In this document: positions 35,239-43,602 of the stretch, piece by piece | How positions within the stretch are numbered: the first letter of the stretch is position 1 | Layout of the letters: every line of letters starts with the position of its first letter | Program-made: the position numbers and the translations under genes | Assembly (NCBI GenBank): GCA_049594615.1 | Contig: JBMYJR010000008.1 | Span: forward strand, 10,023 to 74,022 | Length of the DNA: 64,000 nt | Reading direction: 5' to 3' | From: CAXPZW01 sp049594615 | Lineage (GTDB): Bacteria > Bacteroidota > Bacteroidia > Flavobacteriales_D > Sanyastnellaceae | Notes under the pieces: generated by a model | The model's database searches: none | What the model was told of the DNA's origin: nothing | Seen by the model: only the letters and a program-made list of their open reading frames with translations

Positions 35239-35372
35239 AGGGCAAAATTATCGAAAGGAATATGCGGAAGAAGACAAGTCCAAAGTAGGCAGAAACCCGC
35301 TCATTTTTTGCGCCCAGCACCGCGGATGTGTACCTTCTGCGCACCGATCGGTGTCAACGCAATTCTGGACGC

Positions 35373-36191
35373 ATGGAAGCCTTTATCGAAGTGTTTGAAA
35401 ACCTGCCTCCGTGGCAAAAGTTGATCTGGATTTTGGGGTGTTTGTCGCTCTACTGGGTGATCGAAGGCGTGCGCCCGTTGTTCAAAGGTGGTTTCCACCG
35501 CTGGAAGCACACGCGGGTGAACCTGTTCTTTTTGGCCACCACTATTTTGATCAATGTACTGGTGGGGGTTGCCACCGTTGGCGTGTTTGAGTGGATTGCT
35601 GCAGAACAGATTGGGCTCATGCACTACGTGGACTGGCATTGGGGCGTCGAACTCTTCATCACCATCCTGATTCTAGACCTGGTCGCACAGTACACGGTGC
35701 ACTACTGCCTGCACAAGTGGAAGTGGATGTGGCGCCTGCACATGATTCACCACTCCGACACCCATGTAGACGCCACCACAGGTACGCGCCACCATCCCAT
35801 TGACTTTGTGGTGCGCGAGGTGTTTGCCATCATGGCGGTGATCATTGCCGGGGCGCCCGTGGCCTTTTACGTGTTCTACCGCATCACCACCATCTTCTTT
35901 ACCTACATGACCCACGCCAATGTCAATTTGCCTTTGGCGGTGGACAAGGCCATCAGCTACGTTTTCATCTCGCCCAACATGCACAAGTTCCACCACCACT
36001 TTGAGCGGCCGTGGACCGACACCAACTTCGGCAACATGTTCAGCATTTGGGACCGCATCTTTGGCACCTATGTGTATGGCGACCCAAGCAAGATTGAATA
36101 CGGTTTGGATGTGGTGGACAACTCCCGAGGTGACGACCTAAAGTACCAACTGGGCCTGCCTTTCCGTGGTGATGTGAAGACCGATTACTGA
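35373..36191 (+). CDS. Sterol desaturase / fatty acid hydroxylase family protein
   Basis: From ATG at 35373 the protein is 272 residues and spans the membrane about four times. It carries the eight-His di-iron motif of the family: HYCLHKWKWMWRLHMIHHSD and, near the C-terminus, NMHKFHHHFERPWTDTN. Such enzymes hydroxylate or desaturate lipid or carotenoid substrates with O2. A role in lipid or carotenoid (hydroxylase CrtZ-like) modification is possible since a carotenoid operon is 13 kb away, but this is inference. Its stop overlaps the convergent PrsW gene by 7 bases. Confidence 0.88.
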   Translation: MEAFIEVFENLPPWQKLIWILGCLSLYWVIEGVRPLFKGGFHRWKHTRVNLFFLATTILINVLVGVATVGVFEWIAAEQIGLMHYVDWHWGVELFITILILDLVAQYTVHYCLHKWKWMWRLHMIHHSDTHVDATTGTRHHPIDFVVREVFAIMAVIIAGAPVAFYVFYRITTIFFTYMTHANVNLPLAVDKAISYVFISPNMHKFHHHFERPWTDTNFGNMFSIWDRIFGTYVYGDPSKIEYGLDVVDNSRGDDLKYQLGLPFRGDVKTDY

Positions 36192-37702
36192 TCGGCAGCA
36201 GCGCTGTAGACCTTGCCCAACAGTTTGGTGTCCCCCAACGGCACCACAGAGAGTTTGATGGGCGGCAATGTGCGGACCACGCGTACTTCTACTTCCATGG
36301 GCTTTTTCCCTCCGAGTAGATAGCGCGGCTTGTGGGCACGGATCAGCACGTGCTGGCTGTGGAAGGCCTCGAGTTGGAGCGGCTGCTCCAGTTTCATCAA
36401 GTACCAATAATGCTGCTTGCCGATCACCATGTTGCGCACCAACGTGCCCTGCATGGGGAACAGCGCTGCCACCCGCTGCTGGTTGGATTTAAACAGCGTT
36501 TTGCCTTGGGTGCCCAGGCTTAGGCGTTTCCCCAACTCGTCTCCACTGGCCAAGGCCACCGAACGGCGAATGGTCAACCACAGACTGCCGTCGGGCACAA
36601 AGGGCGCCACGTACCCGCTCACCACCCGGATGCGGCTGAAGGTAATGGTGATGAACACCAGCACAAACACCCCGGCAAGCAAGCTGCCCCAAAGGAACTC
36701 CTTGGCAGCGCCATCTTGGTTGAACACGTGTACTCCCGCCGCCGCGAGCATCAGTGCGCACACCAGCCCGGTGATGGTCAAGTACTTGTAATCGCTGGGG
36801 CGGATGCGTTCCTGTACCGAGAAAAAGTTCGACAGGTTCATCAGGTTGTTCTTCATGATGGTCCACAGGTAGAGGGTCACCAAGTAGAACAACAAGGTGA
36901 GGTCGCTCAGGAAGGCCACTGCAGGGCTGATCAACCAAAAGTCGTAGAAGCCGTGGGCCACCGATGCCAAGGTCAGCCCCACCGGGAATGCCCACGGGCG
37001 CCAGCTAGGGTTGTGGAAACGTGCAATGGCCATGCCGTAGCAAATGATGGACGTGTCGAACATGTGCGACACGCTGGCGTACAACGCCCGTCCGTTGACC
37101 GCCATCAAATCATAGCGCTCCAGGTAGAGGATGTTTTCGACAAAAGCGAATCCGAGGGCCGAGATGCCGCCGTACATGATGTAGTCAAACGGCTCGTTGA
37201 TGTTGCGACTGAATCGTAAGAGGATCAGCACAGGCAAGATCTTGACCACCTCCTCCACCAGCCCAATGCCCACCACACAGTAGATGAAGTCGCTGATCAC
37301 GTCTCCCCGGAGTACGATGCCCATGCGGGCCAACATGCCCGACAAAGGAAACACGAGGAATACTGCCAAGCAGCTGAGTGCAAAAACGGCCAATTGTGGC
37401 CAGAATGGCTCGGGTTCGTAATGGTCCAGGCGACGCAAATACAGATACCAACTCAAACTGATCAGCCCCGACACCAATACCGACATGCCCAAGAGTGCTG
37501 CCCGGTTGCCCGACCACAATCCCGCGTACCCTGCCTGCCCCACAAACCAAAGCCCGGCGCCCAGTATTGACGCGATAAACACCGTCAACACCAGCAGGTT
37601 TCTGCGGCGCGAACGGTGTTCTCGCAAAAGGTCGCCTACCCATAAATAGAGCAGAAATACCAAGCCTGAGAGGCCAATGAAGGTCAATGCGCCGTCCAGC
37701 AT
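36185..37702 (-). CDS. PrsW-family intramembrane metalloprotease
   Basis: The 505-residue protein has about nine membrane helices. Motifs of the PrsW family are GLVEEVVKILPV (zinc Glu-Glu box), FAFVENILYL (second Glu) and SVAHGFYDFW (His ligand). In Bacillus PrsW cleaves anti-sigma factors to release stress sigma factors. Here the last 170 residues form an extra soluble C-terminal domain (from about SGYVAPF), not found in the minimal PrsW. The cleavage target is not visible nearby. The gene lies 26 bases downstream of a small basic secreted protein gene. Confidence 0.85.
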   Translation of the reverse strand: MLDGALTFIGLSGLVFLLYLWVGDLLREHRSRRRNLLVLTVFIASILGAGLWFVGQAGYAGLWSGNRAALLGMSVLVSGLISLSWYLYLRRLDHYEPEPFWPQLAVFALSCLAVFLVFPLSGMLARMGIVLRGDVISDFIYCVVGIGLVEEVVKILPVLILLRFSRNINEPFDYIMYGGISALGFAFVENILYLERYDLMAVNGRALYASVSHMFDTSIICYGMAIARFHNPSWRPWAFPVGLTLASVAHGFYDFWLISPAVAFLSDLTLLFYLVTLYLWTIMKNNLMNLSNFFSVQERIRPSDYKYLTITGLVCALMLAAAGVHVFNQDGAAKEFLWGSLLAGVFVLVFITITFSRIRVVSGYVAPFVPDGSLWLTIRRSVALASGDELGKRLSLGTQGKTLFKSNQQRVAALFPMQGTLVRNMVIGKQHYWYLMKLEQPLQLEAFHSQHVLIRAHKPRYLLGGKKPMEVEVRVVRTLPPIKLSVVPLGDTKLLGKVYSAAADQ

Positions 37703-37728
37703 GCGGCGAAGCTAGCCAATAACCCGGC

Positions 37729-38301
37729 TCAGCGTTCCATGCGACGGACCTTTCGGGCAATGCGTTTGGCGGCCTTGCGCGCCGTCTTGCGGCTCAAGTG
37801 CGCGCAGACGTTGGGTGCCAGGCGTTTCTTTTCCAAACGGCGTGGGCGGCCTTCGCGTGGGCTATCGCGGAACTGAACGGTTTCGCTGCGATTGAGTGTG
37901 CGTCTCCAGCGCTTTGTATTGCCGGTGCGCAAATCGGTGATGGTACCACGCATGTGTACGCTGATTTGCGCAACCCAAGTACGGGCAGTTACGCCAGGAC
38001 GGTCGGGATCATCCACCTTCTTTGCCCGGGCAGATTCGCGCAAGGTCATACGGTCCACAGTGATGCGGTAGTCTGGGTCCACATCCACGCGCTGAATGCC
38101 GCGCGATTGGAGCACATCGTTGAGGGTGCGAATGGCCTCGGCTTCGTATTCCGAGGGTGCACCCCAAAGCGCATAGTTGCTGTTTCCGTGGTGCAACACC
38201 TCCAGTTGGGTGTTGATTTCGATGGTGGCGCGCTGGGCGGTGGTGCTTGTTGCAAGCGCAGTGCCCAGCAGGGCGAGGAAGAGGTTGCGAATGACTTGCA
38301 T
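37729..38301 (-). CDS. Hypothetical secreted protein with basic C-terminus
   Basis: From ATG at 38301 the protein is 190 residues with a signal peptide (VIRNLFLALLGTALATSTTAQ). Its domain (TQLEVLHHGNSNYALWG, LNDVLQSRGIQRVDVDPDYRITV) resembles DUF4136-type lipoprotein folds in pattern only. It ends with a very Arg/Lys-rich helix (HLSRKTARKAAKRIARKVRR), which could bind acidic lipids or nucleic acid. The family is not recognised. It lies upstream of prsW in the same orientation. Confidence 0.65.
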   Translation of the reverse strand: MQVIRNLFLALLGTALATSTTAQRATIEINTQLEVLHHGNSNYALWGAPSEYEAEAIRTLNDVLQSRGIQRVDVDPDYRITVDRMTLRESARAKKVDDPDRPGVTARTWVAQISVHMRGTITDLRTGNTKRWRRTLNRSETVQFRDSPREGRPRRLEKKRLAPNVCAHLSRKTARKAAKRIARKVRRMER

Positions 38302-38345
38302 AACCGTGTGTTTAGCAAGCAGAAGTGCAAGCAAAGGGCCAAAAG

Positions 38346-38383
38346 AAACCCCGCTCGAACGCATTGTGCATTCGGCGGGGTTT
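38346..38383 (-). terminator. Terminator of the carbonic anhydrase gene
   Basis: AAACCCCGC at 38346-38354 pairs with GCGGGGTTT at 38375-38383, and on the minus strand it is followed by CTTTT. It lies 22 bases after the carbonic anhydrase stop. Confidence 0.7.
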
Positions 38384-38405
38384 GCATGAAATTCGGTGCA
38401 GGGGC

Positions 38406-38993
38406 TTATGCAGCCGGCTCGTCGTTTTCGAGGAATGTCACCTCTCCACCATCTAGGGCGTAGAACGCGGGCACGATGCGCACGTTGCCCGCAGCTACCG
38501 CGTCGCGGATGATGACACTGTCGTCGATCAAACGCTGGGCCGTCAGGCTTGCGTTGACCTTGACCACGTCGTCCACCATAGAGGACTCCGAAGCCTTCAC
38601 CGCTGGGGTGATTTGGCCTAGCAGGGCGTTGAGGTTGGGGCCGTTGTCGCCGCCTTGGATGGCCGCAGTTACAGCACCACAGCTTTGGTGGCCGAGCACT
38701 ACAATGAGTGGCGTACCCAAGTGCGCCACCGCGTATTCGATGGAGGCGGTGGATTCGGTGTTGGCCACGTTGCCAGCTACGCGAATCACAAACAATTCGC
38801 CCATGCCAGTGTCAAAGGCCATCTCTGGAACCACACGGCTGTCGGCGCAGCTGAGGATAATGGCCCAAGGAGCTTGGCCGGTAATGAGTTCGTCACGGCG
38901 TTCTGCGGTTTGGTTGGGACGCGTGAGTTCTACAGGTTTAAATCGGAGGTTGCCTTCTTTCAGGCGGTCGAGTGCTTCTTGCGGAGTCATCAT
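38406..38993 (-). CDS. Beta-class carbonic anhydrase
   Basis: From ATG at 38993 the protein is 195 residues. The zinc site is complete: Cys49, Asp51 and Arg53 in LSCADSRVVP, and His102 with Cys105 in GHQSCGAV. The MGELFVIRVAGN segment is also characteristic. The enzyme interconverts CO2 and bicarbonate. In marine heterotrophs it can feed anaplerotic carboxylation together with a bicarbonate carrier; a SulP transporter gene is present at 32.0-33.6 kb. No signal peptide, so it is cytoplasmic. Confidence 0.93.
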   Translation of the reverse strand: MMTPQEALDRLKEGNLRFKPVELTRPNQTAERRDELITGQAPWAIILSCADSRVVPEMAFDTGMGELFVIRVAGNVANTESTASIEYAVAHLGTPLIVVLGHQSCGAVTAAIQGGDNGPNLNALLGQITPAVKASESSMVDDVVKVNASLTAQRLIDDSVIIRDAVAAGNVRIVPAFYALDGGEVTFLENDEPAA

Positions 38994-39187
38994 AGATTTA
39001 TGGATTTGATCCGAGGATGTGAAGATAGGGTTCTGGGGAAAACTTTGCGCTTCTAAGTGGCCCAATCATGGTGATAGTGGCCGGCACACTCTGCCGCGCA
39101 AGCAGTTTACCAAAGGGCTGTGTGCCGCGTGTTTGTGAGGCTTGGTTCACCGAGTAGAGTTACGCGTTTTTGGCCACAAAACACTGG

Positions 39188-39697
39188 TCAGGACTCGCGT
39201 AGTACGTTCCCGAGGTGTTTGCGCAGATAGGTGCGCCACGCGGCGCCATTGAAACCGGTTGATTCCAGTACGCAACGCCCCCCGGATTTGTGTTCGATGG
39301 TGATGTGAAGCCCCTCTGCTGCTCCAGGTTTAGCTTCGATCTGCAGGAGCTCAGCACGAGCCATCACGAGTCCATACACCTCTTGGCGACAACGAAAGCG
39401 CAGCACCAGTCCTTGGGTGCGCATTTCAATGTTGCAGTGATTGCGGTCCACGGTTTCTTGCATAAAGGATGTGGCCTCGGGCGGGGCCTTCAGCAACATG
39501 GCCTTGGGAGAACCGGTACCGCCCAACCGGATGGATTTGAAAAATCCGATGTCGTCACCGGCAATGCGTCGGACTTCTTGCCAGCGTTCCGGGTCGTTGT
39601 ATGTGAGGTTGAGAAGCTTCAAGCGAAAGGGTCTTGTCCTGTCAACCGCACCCGGGTGGAATTGTTCAACATTCCTATCTTCCAAGCCATGGATCAA
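39188..39697 (-). CDS. Conserved hypothetical cytoplasmic protein
   Basis: The 169-residue frame has the coding-like core RWQEVRRIAGDDIGFFKSIR, GSPKAMLLKAPPEATSFMQE and CNIEMRTQGLVLRFRCRQEVYGL. This pattern is typical of a Bacteroidota-specific hypothetical family of unknown function. The start could be internal (GTG codons near residues 10-19), because the first 25 residues look atypical. It diverges from a 41-residue gene 11 bases away. Confidence 0.6.
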   Translation of the reverse strand: MIHGLEDRNVEQFHPGAVDRTRPFRLKLLNLTYNDPERWQEVRRIAGDDIGFFKSIRLGGTGSPKAMLLKAPPEATSFMQETVDRNHCNIEMRTQGLVLRFRCRQEVYGLVMARAELLQIEAKPGAAEGLHITIEHKSGGRCVLESTGFNGAAWRTYLRKHLGNVLRES

Positions 39698-39708
39698 GCT
39701 ATGAACGC

Positions 39709-39834
39709 ATGCAGGCCTTTTTGAACTCGGTGGTTCCCCGACTCACCGGGACCGATTGGGAACCTGGTGCTGCCCTGCTGCTTGAGCGCCTCAGTCGCAT
39801 TCGCAAGCGACGCGTAAAGCCCGAAAACAATTGA
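39709..39834 (+). CDS. Possible 41-residue basic microprotein
   Basis: ATG at 39709 opens a 41-residue frame (MQAFLNSVVPRLTGTDWEPG ..., ending RIRKRRVKPENN) that stops two bases before the ATG of the next gene. Codon use is like the neighbours and the C-terminus is strongly basic. No family is recognised. The tight spacing suggests it is the first cistron of the 39709-40451 unit. Confidence 0.45.
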   Translation: MQAFLNSVVPRLTGTDWEPGAALLLERLSRIRKRRVKPENN

Positions 39835-39836
39835 CC

Positions 39837-40451
39837 ATGCGCACTTTTCTCCCACTTCTTGCTGCATTGACGCTGTGCACGGCTATTTATGGCCAAACAG
39901 ACAGCATTCCTAATTACTTCCCCAACCCCGCAGGCAAAGGGTACCGCTGGTATTCCGGCGGTGGCGCCATACCTGTGCGGTGGAGTTCACCCTGGCAGCG
40001 CGACTCTACCGATGAGCGTCAAGAATTTGCATTTGCCTTGCTGGAAGGGCGCTTTCGCGGAGATCTGCTGAATCACCCCACCTGGAGCACCGGACCTGCA
40101 GTGGAAGGCAGGGTGACCTTTGCCTTCTTGTTTGTGCTGGGCGCCCGCGCCGGCTGGTCTGTCGGCTACAACGACAACAGCCACGCTGAGCGCCCTTGGG
40201 GACTGCGCTTGCAGGGCGGCATGGACGCCACCTTCTTGCCCCAAGCAGCGGAAGCCCGAAACCGCTGGGTGCCTGCGGCTTATTGGGAAACCTCGCTCGT
40301 GATTAATCCGTTGGATGGCGGTTCGTGGTATGTGGCCTACACGCAAGGGTATCCGTTCGGCAATGAGGTGGTGCGCACCCATCAGGTAGCGATTGGCTGC
40401 ATGTGGCCGATTGGTGAGCCGTTTGCCATTGCTGCGCCCGTCGAGCGCTGA
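39837..40451 (+). CDS. Hypothetical secreted protein, possibly outer-membrane beta-barrel
   Basis: The 204-residue protein has a signal peptide (MRTFLPLLAALTLCTAIYGQ). The mature part is rich in Trp, Tyr and Gly with alternating hydrophobic strands (AFLFVLGARAGWSVGYNDN, RLQGGMDATFLP, GGSWYVAYTQGYPFG, HQVAIGCMWPIG), typical of small outer-membrane barrels. The end does not have the usual terminal aromatic. The family is not recognised. Confidence 0.6.
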   Translation: MRTFLPLLAALTLCTAIYGQTDSIPNYFPNPAGKGYRWYSGGGAIPVRWSSPWQRDSTDERQEFAFALLEGRFRGDLLNHPTWSTGPAVEGRVTFAFLFVLGARAGWSVGYNDNSHAERPWGLRLQGGMDATFLPQAAEARNRWVPAAYWETSLVINPLDGGSWYVAYTQGYPFGNEVVRTHQVAIGCMWPIGEPFAIAAPVER

Positions 40452-40529
40452 CCATTGCGGTTACGGCAAATCCTCTCGCATTTACTTGTACTTATCGTAA
40501 CAGGAACAGGGCTTGCAATATGTTGAAGT

Positions 40530-41078
40530 ATGCTTATACGACTCTCCTTATTATTCTTCTCAATCCCCCTTGCAGCTCAGCCTGCTCACCAATATCCTAA
40601 ACACTTTGTGTTCGACTGCATGCACGATTCACTGGAAGTCGAACTCGATTCATGTTGCGATTACGTGGCGTTGGCCATCTCGTCCTTGAAAAAAACACCG
40701 GACCTGTCTGTAGATCGGTTTGAGTCCTCAGGAGGCGGTGTAGTCTTGGGTTATGCTGATGAATTTGGAGATATCCGAGCACTGATCACCAAGGATTTGG
40801 GCTGTGGAGGGCAGACACAATTTTTCTTCATCTGGGAAAATGACCAACTCATGTATGTTGAGGAACACCAAGTGACCTACCCCAATGACTTCGGTGGTAG
40901 CCCTAAATCCACGTGGACGATACAAATCACTCGGGCATGCTACAGCGAAGGTGAGTTGGAATACCTGAAGTACGGTGACTCCTGCGAAGTCACCGTCCCG
41001 GAATCTGTGCGCAGAAAAGTAGAAGAATACTACGCATATGCATGGAATTTGGCTATGGCCAGTCTGAACAAAGACTAG
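40530..41078 (+). CDS. Hypothetical secreted protein
   Basis: The 182-residue protein has a signal peptide (IRLSLLFFSIPLAAQ). A predominantly beta domain with several Cys (FVFDCMHDSLEVELDSCCDY, KDLGCGGQTQFFFIWENDQL, ITRACYSEG, GDSCEVTV) may contain disulfides. No family is recognised. It is convergent with the SGNH gene, and 41079-41178 has no gene. Confidence 0.6.
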   Translation: MLIRLSLLFFSIPLAAQPAHQYPKHFVFDCMHDSLEVELDSCCDYVALAISSLKKTPDLSVDRFESSGGGVVLGYADEFGDIRALITKDLGCGGQTQFFFIWENDQLMYVEEHQVTYPNDFGGSPKSTWTIQITRACYSEGELEYLKYGDSCEVTVPESVRRKVEEYYAYAWNLAMASLNKD

Positions 41079-41178
41079 TACAGGGGTAGCTTGTTAAGTG
41101 CACCTTCAGCCCTTCCCCGCCTACTCCGACTCCCTCTCTGGCTGCGCTACCCAAGCCAAGGAAGCTGGCCTTTCGCCC

Positions 41179-42105
41179 TTAGTTCAGCACTTCCTGCACC
41201 ACCGGCAACAACGCTGCGTTCAGCTTGGCCACGCCGTTTTGGTTGAGGTGGCGGTCGTCATAGAAATCGAGGGAATCGCTCAGGGCCAGGCGTCCGTTAT
41301 AATTGATGTAGGTGGTGTAGGTGGCAAACAGACTGTCCATCTCCGCATTGTTCGTGAATGAATCTCGGAAGCCCGATGCAAGCGGTGTTTGCACAAAAAG
41401 CACCCCGGCGCCGTGCTGCGCGCACAAGTCAAGAATGTCTTGTAAGGCCTGTTTTTGAAGCGGCTCAATGGTGTACGCCTTTGTAGGATACGATTTGGGC
41501 GAATTGAACAGCAATGCTTTTTCGGTATAACCGCCGGGAATGTAAGTTTCGTTGCCTCGGGTCAGCGGTTCGGCAAAGTCGTCGTCAAGCCCCAACCCTT
41601 GGCGGATCCCAGTGTACCAGAGGGTGTTCCACACCATGAGGTGATCCACGTCAGAAGCCATTTGCCATACGTGGCGATCAAGTTTGTCGTTAGAGATCAC
41701 GCCCACCGCGGATTCCTGGCCACCGAAGGTCATCATTTCCGGCGCCACTTCTAAGACCACAAGTCTGGGCGAGAGCTGGTCCATGTACCGCTGCAGCAGC
41801 ATGCGGGTCTGGATGGGCGATTGGGAACTCGACCCCATGTTGAAGACGTTCAACCCCGCAGCAGTGTATGGGCGCGTGTCAAACCCACGGTAGGCGTGCG
41901 AACTGCCCACAAACAGTACATCCAAGTCATGTCGGGTCTTGACCTCCTGCATGCGCGAGTGCATGAAGCCGTAGCTGCCCAGCTTGTACTTCAGGTTGCT
42001 GCGCAAGGCGTGGGGTTGGTTGGCACCGTACACCAACAAGAGCACACTGTACCCCAGCAGCGCCACCAGCGCAAAGCCTGCCAACCGTTTTAGAAATCCG
42101 CCCAT
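41179..42105 (-). CDS. SGNH/AlgX-like acetyltransferase partner of MBOAT
   Basis: From ATG at 42105 the protein is 308 residues: one N-terminal membrane helix (LAGFALVALLGYSVLLLVYG) and then an SGNH-hydrolase-type domain. The nucleophile is in LFVGSSHAYRGFD and the Asp/His pair in YDDRHLNQNGVAKL. Such proteins transfer acetyl groups onto extracellular polysaccharides, working with a membrane-bound O-acyltransferase. It is encoded immediately after the MBOAT gene with overlapping stop/start (TGATG), so the two form one unit. Confidence 0.8.
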   Translation of the reverse strand: MGGFLKRLAGFALVALLGYSVLLLVYGANQPHALRSNLKYKLGSYGFMHSRMQEVKTRHDLDVLFVGSSHAYRGFDTRPYTAAGLNVFNMGSSSQSPIQTRMLLQRYMDQLSPRLVVLEVAPEMMTFGGQESAVGVISNDKLDRHVWQMASDVDHLMVWNTLWYTGIRQGLGLDDDFAEPLTRGNETYIPGGYTEKALLFNSPKSYPTKAYTIEPLQKQALQDILDLCAQHGAGVLFVQTPLASGFRDSFTNNAEMDSLFATYTTYINYNGRLALSDSLDFYDDRHLNQNGVAKLNAALLPVVQEVLN

Positions 42106-43550
42106 CAGAATTGGAAGTAAATAAAGGTGATGTCTCCCACACGCATGAACATGGAAATGAAGAATAAGATGAGCACGTAACCGCCCCAACGCGCCGCGGT
42201 AGGCAGCTTTTGCTTCCACACTTGCAAGCCGTGTTGGCCGCGGCGTCCAAACCACTCCACCAGCACCATAAACACAATCATCAGCGCCGTTGCGGTAGGA
42301 TTGGGAAAAGACGAAAAGTCGATGTGCCCCCACTCCTTGAACGTGGTTAATCCATCAAAGTATTCGCCGGCTTTGCCCAGGGAACTGGCACGGAAGAACA
42401 CCCACGCCAAACACACCACCACAAAGGTGCCGAGCATGCGGAGCCACTCGTGCCAACGTGGGAATCCATCTTGACCAATCACCCCCAAGTACTTGCGGTT
42501 GCGCCCACCAAGCAACAGCGGCAAAAAGCACAGCGCATGCACCAATCCCCAGATCACAAAGGTCCAGTTGGCCCCGTGCCAAAAGCCGCTGACTAGAAAA
42601 ATAATAAAGGTGTTACGCACCACCTTGGCTTTGCTCACCCGGCTTCCGCCCAACGGGATGTACACGTAGTCACGAAACCACGTACTGAGGCTGATGTGCC
42701 AGCGCCGCCAGAATTCAGCAATGTCTCGTGAGAAGTACGGGAAGGCGAAATTCTGCTTGAGCTCAAACCCAAACAGCTTGGCCGTACCAATGGCCATGTC
42801 CGAATAGCCCGAGAAGTCCCCGTATATCTGCAAGGCAAAGAACACCGCTCCGAGGGCCAGCATGGCCCCAGAATACTCGTGGGGCCAGCCAAACATGGCG
42901 TCCGCAAACCGCGCGCAATTGTCGGCAATCACCACTTTTTTGAACAGCCCCCAAAGCATCTGACGCAGTCCATCTGCTGCTGCCTGGGCGTCAAAGGTGC
43001 GCTGACGGCCAAATTGCGGCAACAGGTTGGACGCGCGCTCAATGGGCCCGGCCACCAGTTGGGGAAAGAAGCTCACGTACGCTCCAAAGGCCACCAAATT
43101 CTTTTCGGGCGCGAGGGTGCGGCGGTACACATCAATGGTGTAGCTCAGGGTTTGGAAAGTATAGAAGGAGATTCCAACGGGCAGGACCCACCCGAGTGTG
43201 GCCGGCTCGATTTCGGCGCCAAACCAGGTGAAGGCCTCGGTAAAGCTCTCCACAAAAAAGTCGTAGTACTTGAAAAAGCCGAGCAGCCCCAGGTTGGCCG
43301 TCAAGCTCACCGCCAGCAGCCCTTTTCGCCTGCGCGGATCTTCCACCCGGCCCAACGCACTGGCCACGGCAAAGTCGATTCCTGTACTGACCACAATCAG
43401 CGACAAAAAGCGCCAATCCCACCACCCGTAAAACACGTAACTGGCGGCCAGCACCAGCAGGTTCTGCCATTTCCAGCGCCGTGGAATCGCCCAATACAGG
43501 GCAAACACCACCACCAGAAATACCGCAAAGTCAATGGAGTTGAAGAGCAT
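42105..43550 (-). CDS. MBOAT-family membrane-bound O-acyltransferase (AlgI-like)
   Basis: From ATG at 43550 the protein is 481 residues with about 11 helices. AlgI-type signatures are present: MLFNSIDFAVFLVVVF start, LPVGISFYTFQTLSYTIDVYR, LVAGPIERASNLLPQF, AEFWRRWHISLSTWFRDYVYIPLGG and the catalytic His in GFWHGANWTFVIWG. The family moves acetyl groups across the inner membrane for O-acetylation of exopolysaccharide. It is coupled to the SGNH protein gene. No polysaccharide backbone synthesis genes are adjacent, so the acceptor is unknown. Confidence 0.93.
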   Translation of the reverse strand: MLFNSIDFAVFLVVVFALYWAIPRRWKWQNLLVLAASYVFYGWWDWRFLSLIVVSTGIDFAVASALGRVEDPRRRKGLLAVSLTANLGLLGFFKYYDFFVESFTEAFTWFGAEIEPATLGWVLPVGISFYTFQTLSYTIDVYRRTLAPEKNLVAFGAYVSFFPQLVAGPIERASNLLPQFGRQRTFDAQAAADGLRQMLWGLFKKVVIADNCARFADAMFGWPHEYSGAMLALGAVFFALQIYGDFSGYSDMAIGTAKLFGFELKQNFAFPYFSRDIAEFWRRWHISLSTWFRDYVYIPLGGSRVSKAKVVRNTFIIFLVSGFWHGANWTFVIWGLVHALCFLPLLLGGRNRKYLGVIGQDGFPRWHEWLRMLGTFVVVCLAWVFFRASSLGKAGEYFDGLTTFKEWGHIDFSSFPNPTATALMIVFMVLVEWFGRRGQHGLQVWKQKLPTAARWGGYVLILFFISMFMRVGDITFIYFQF

Positions 43551-43602
43551 GCGGCGGTGAAAATACAAGGATTAACCTCCGATCACCTCGCTGCAGTTGG
43601 GA

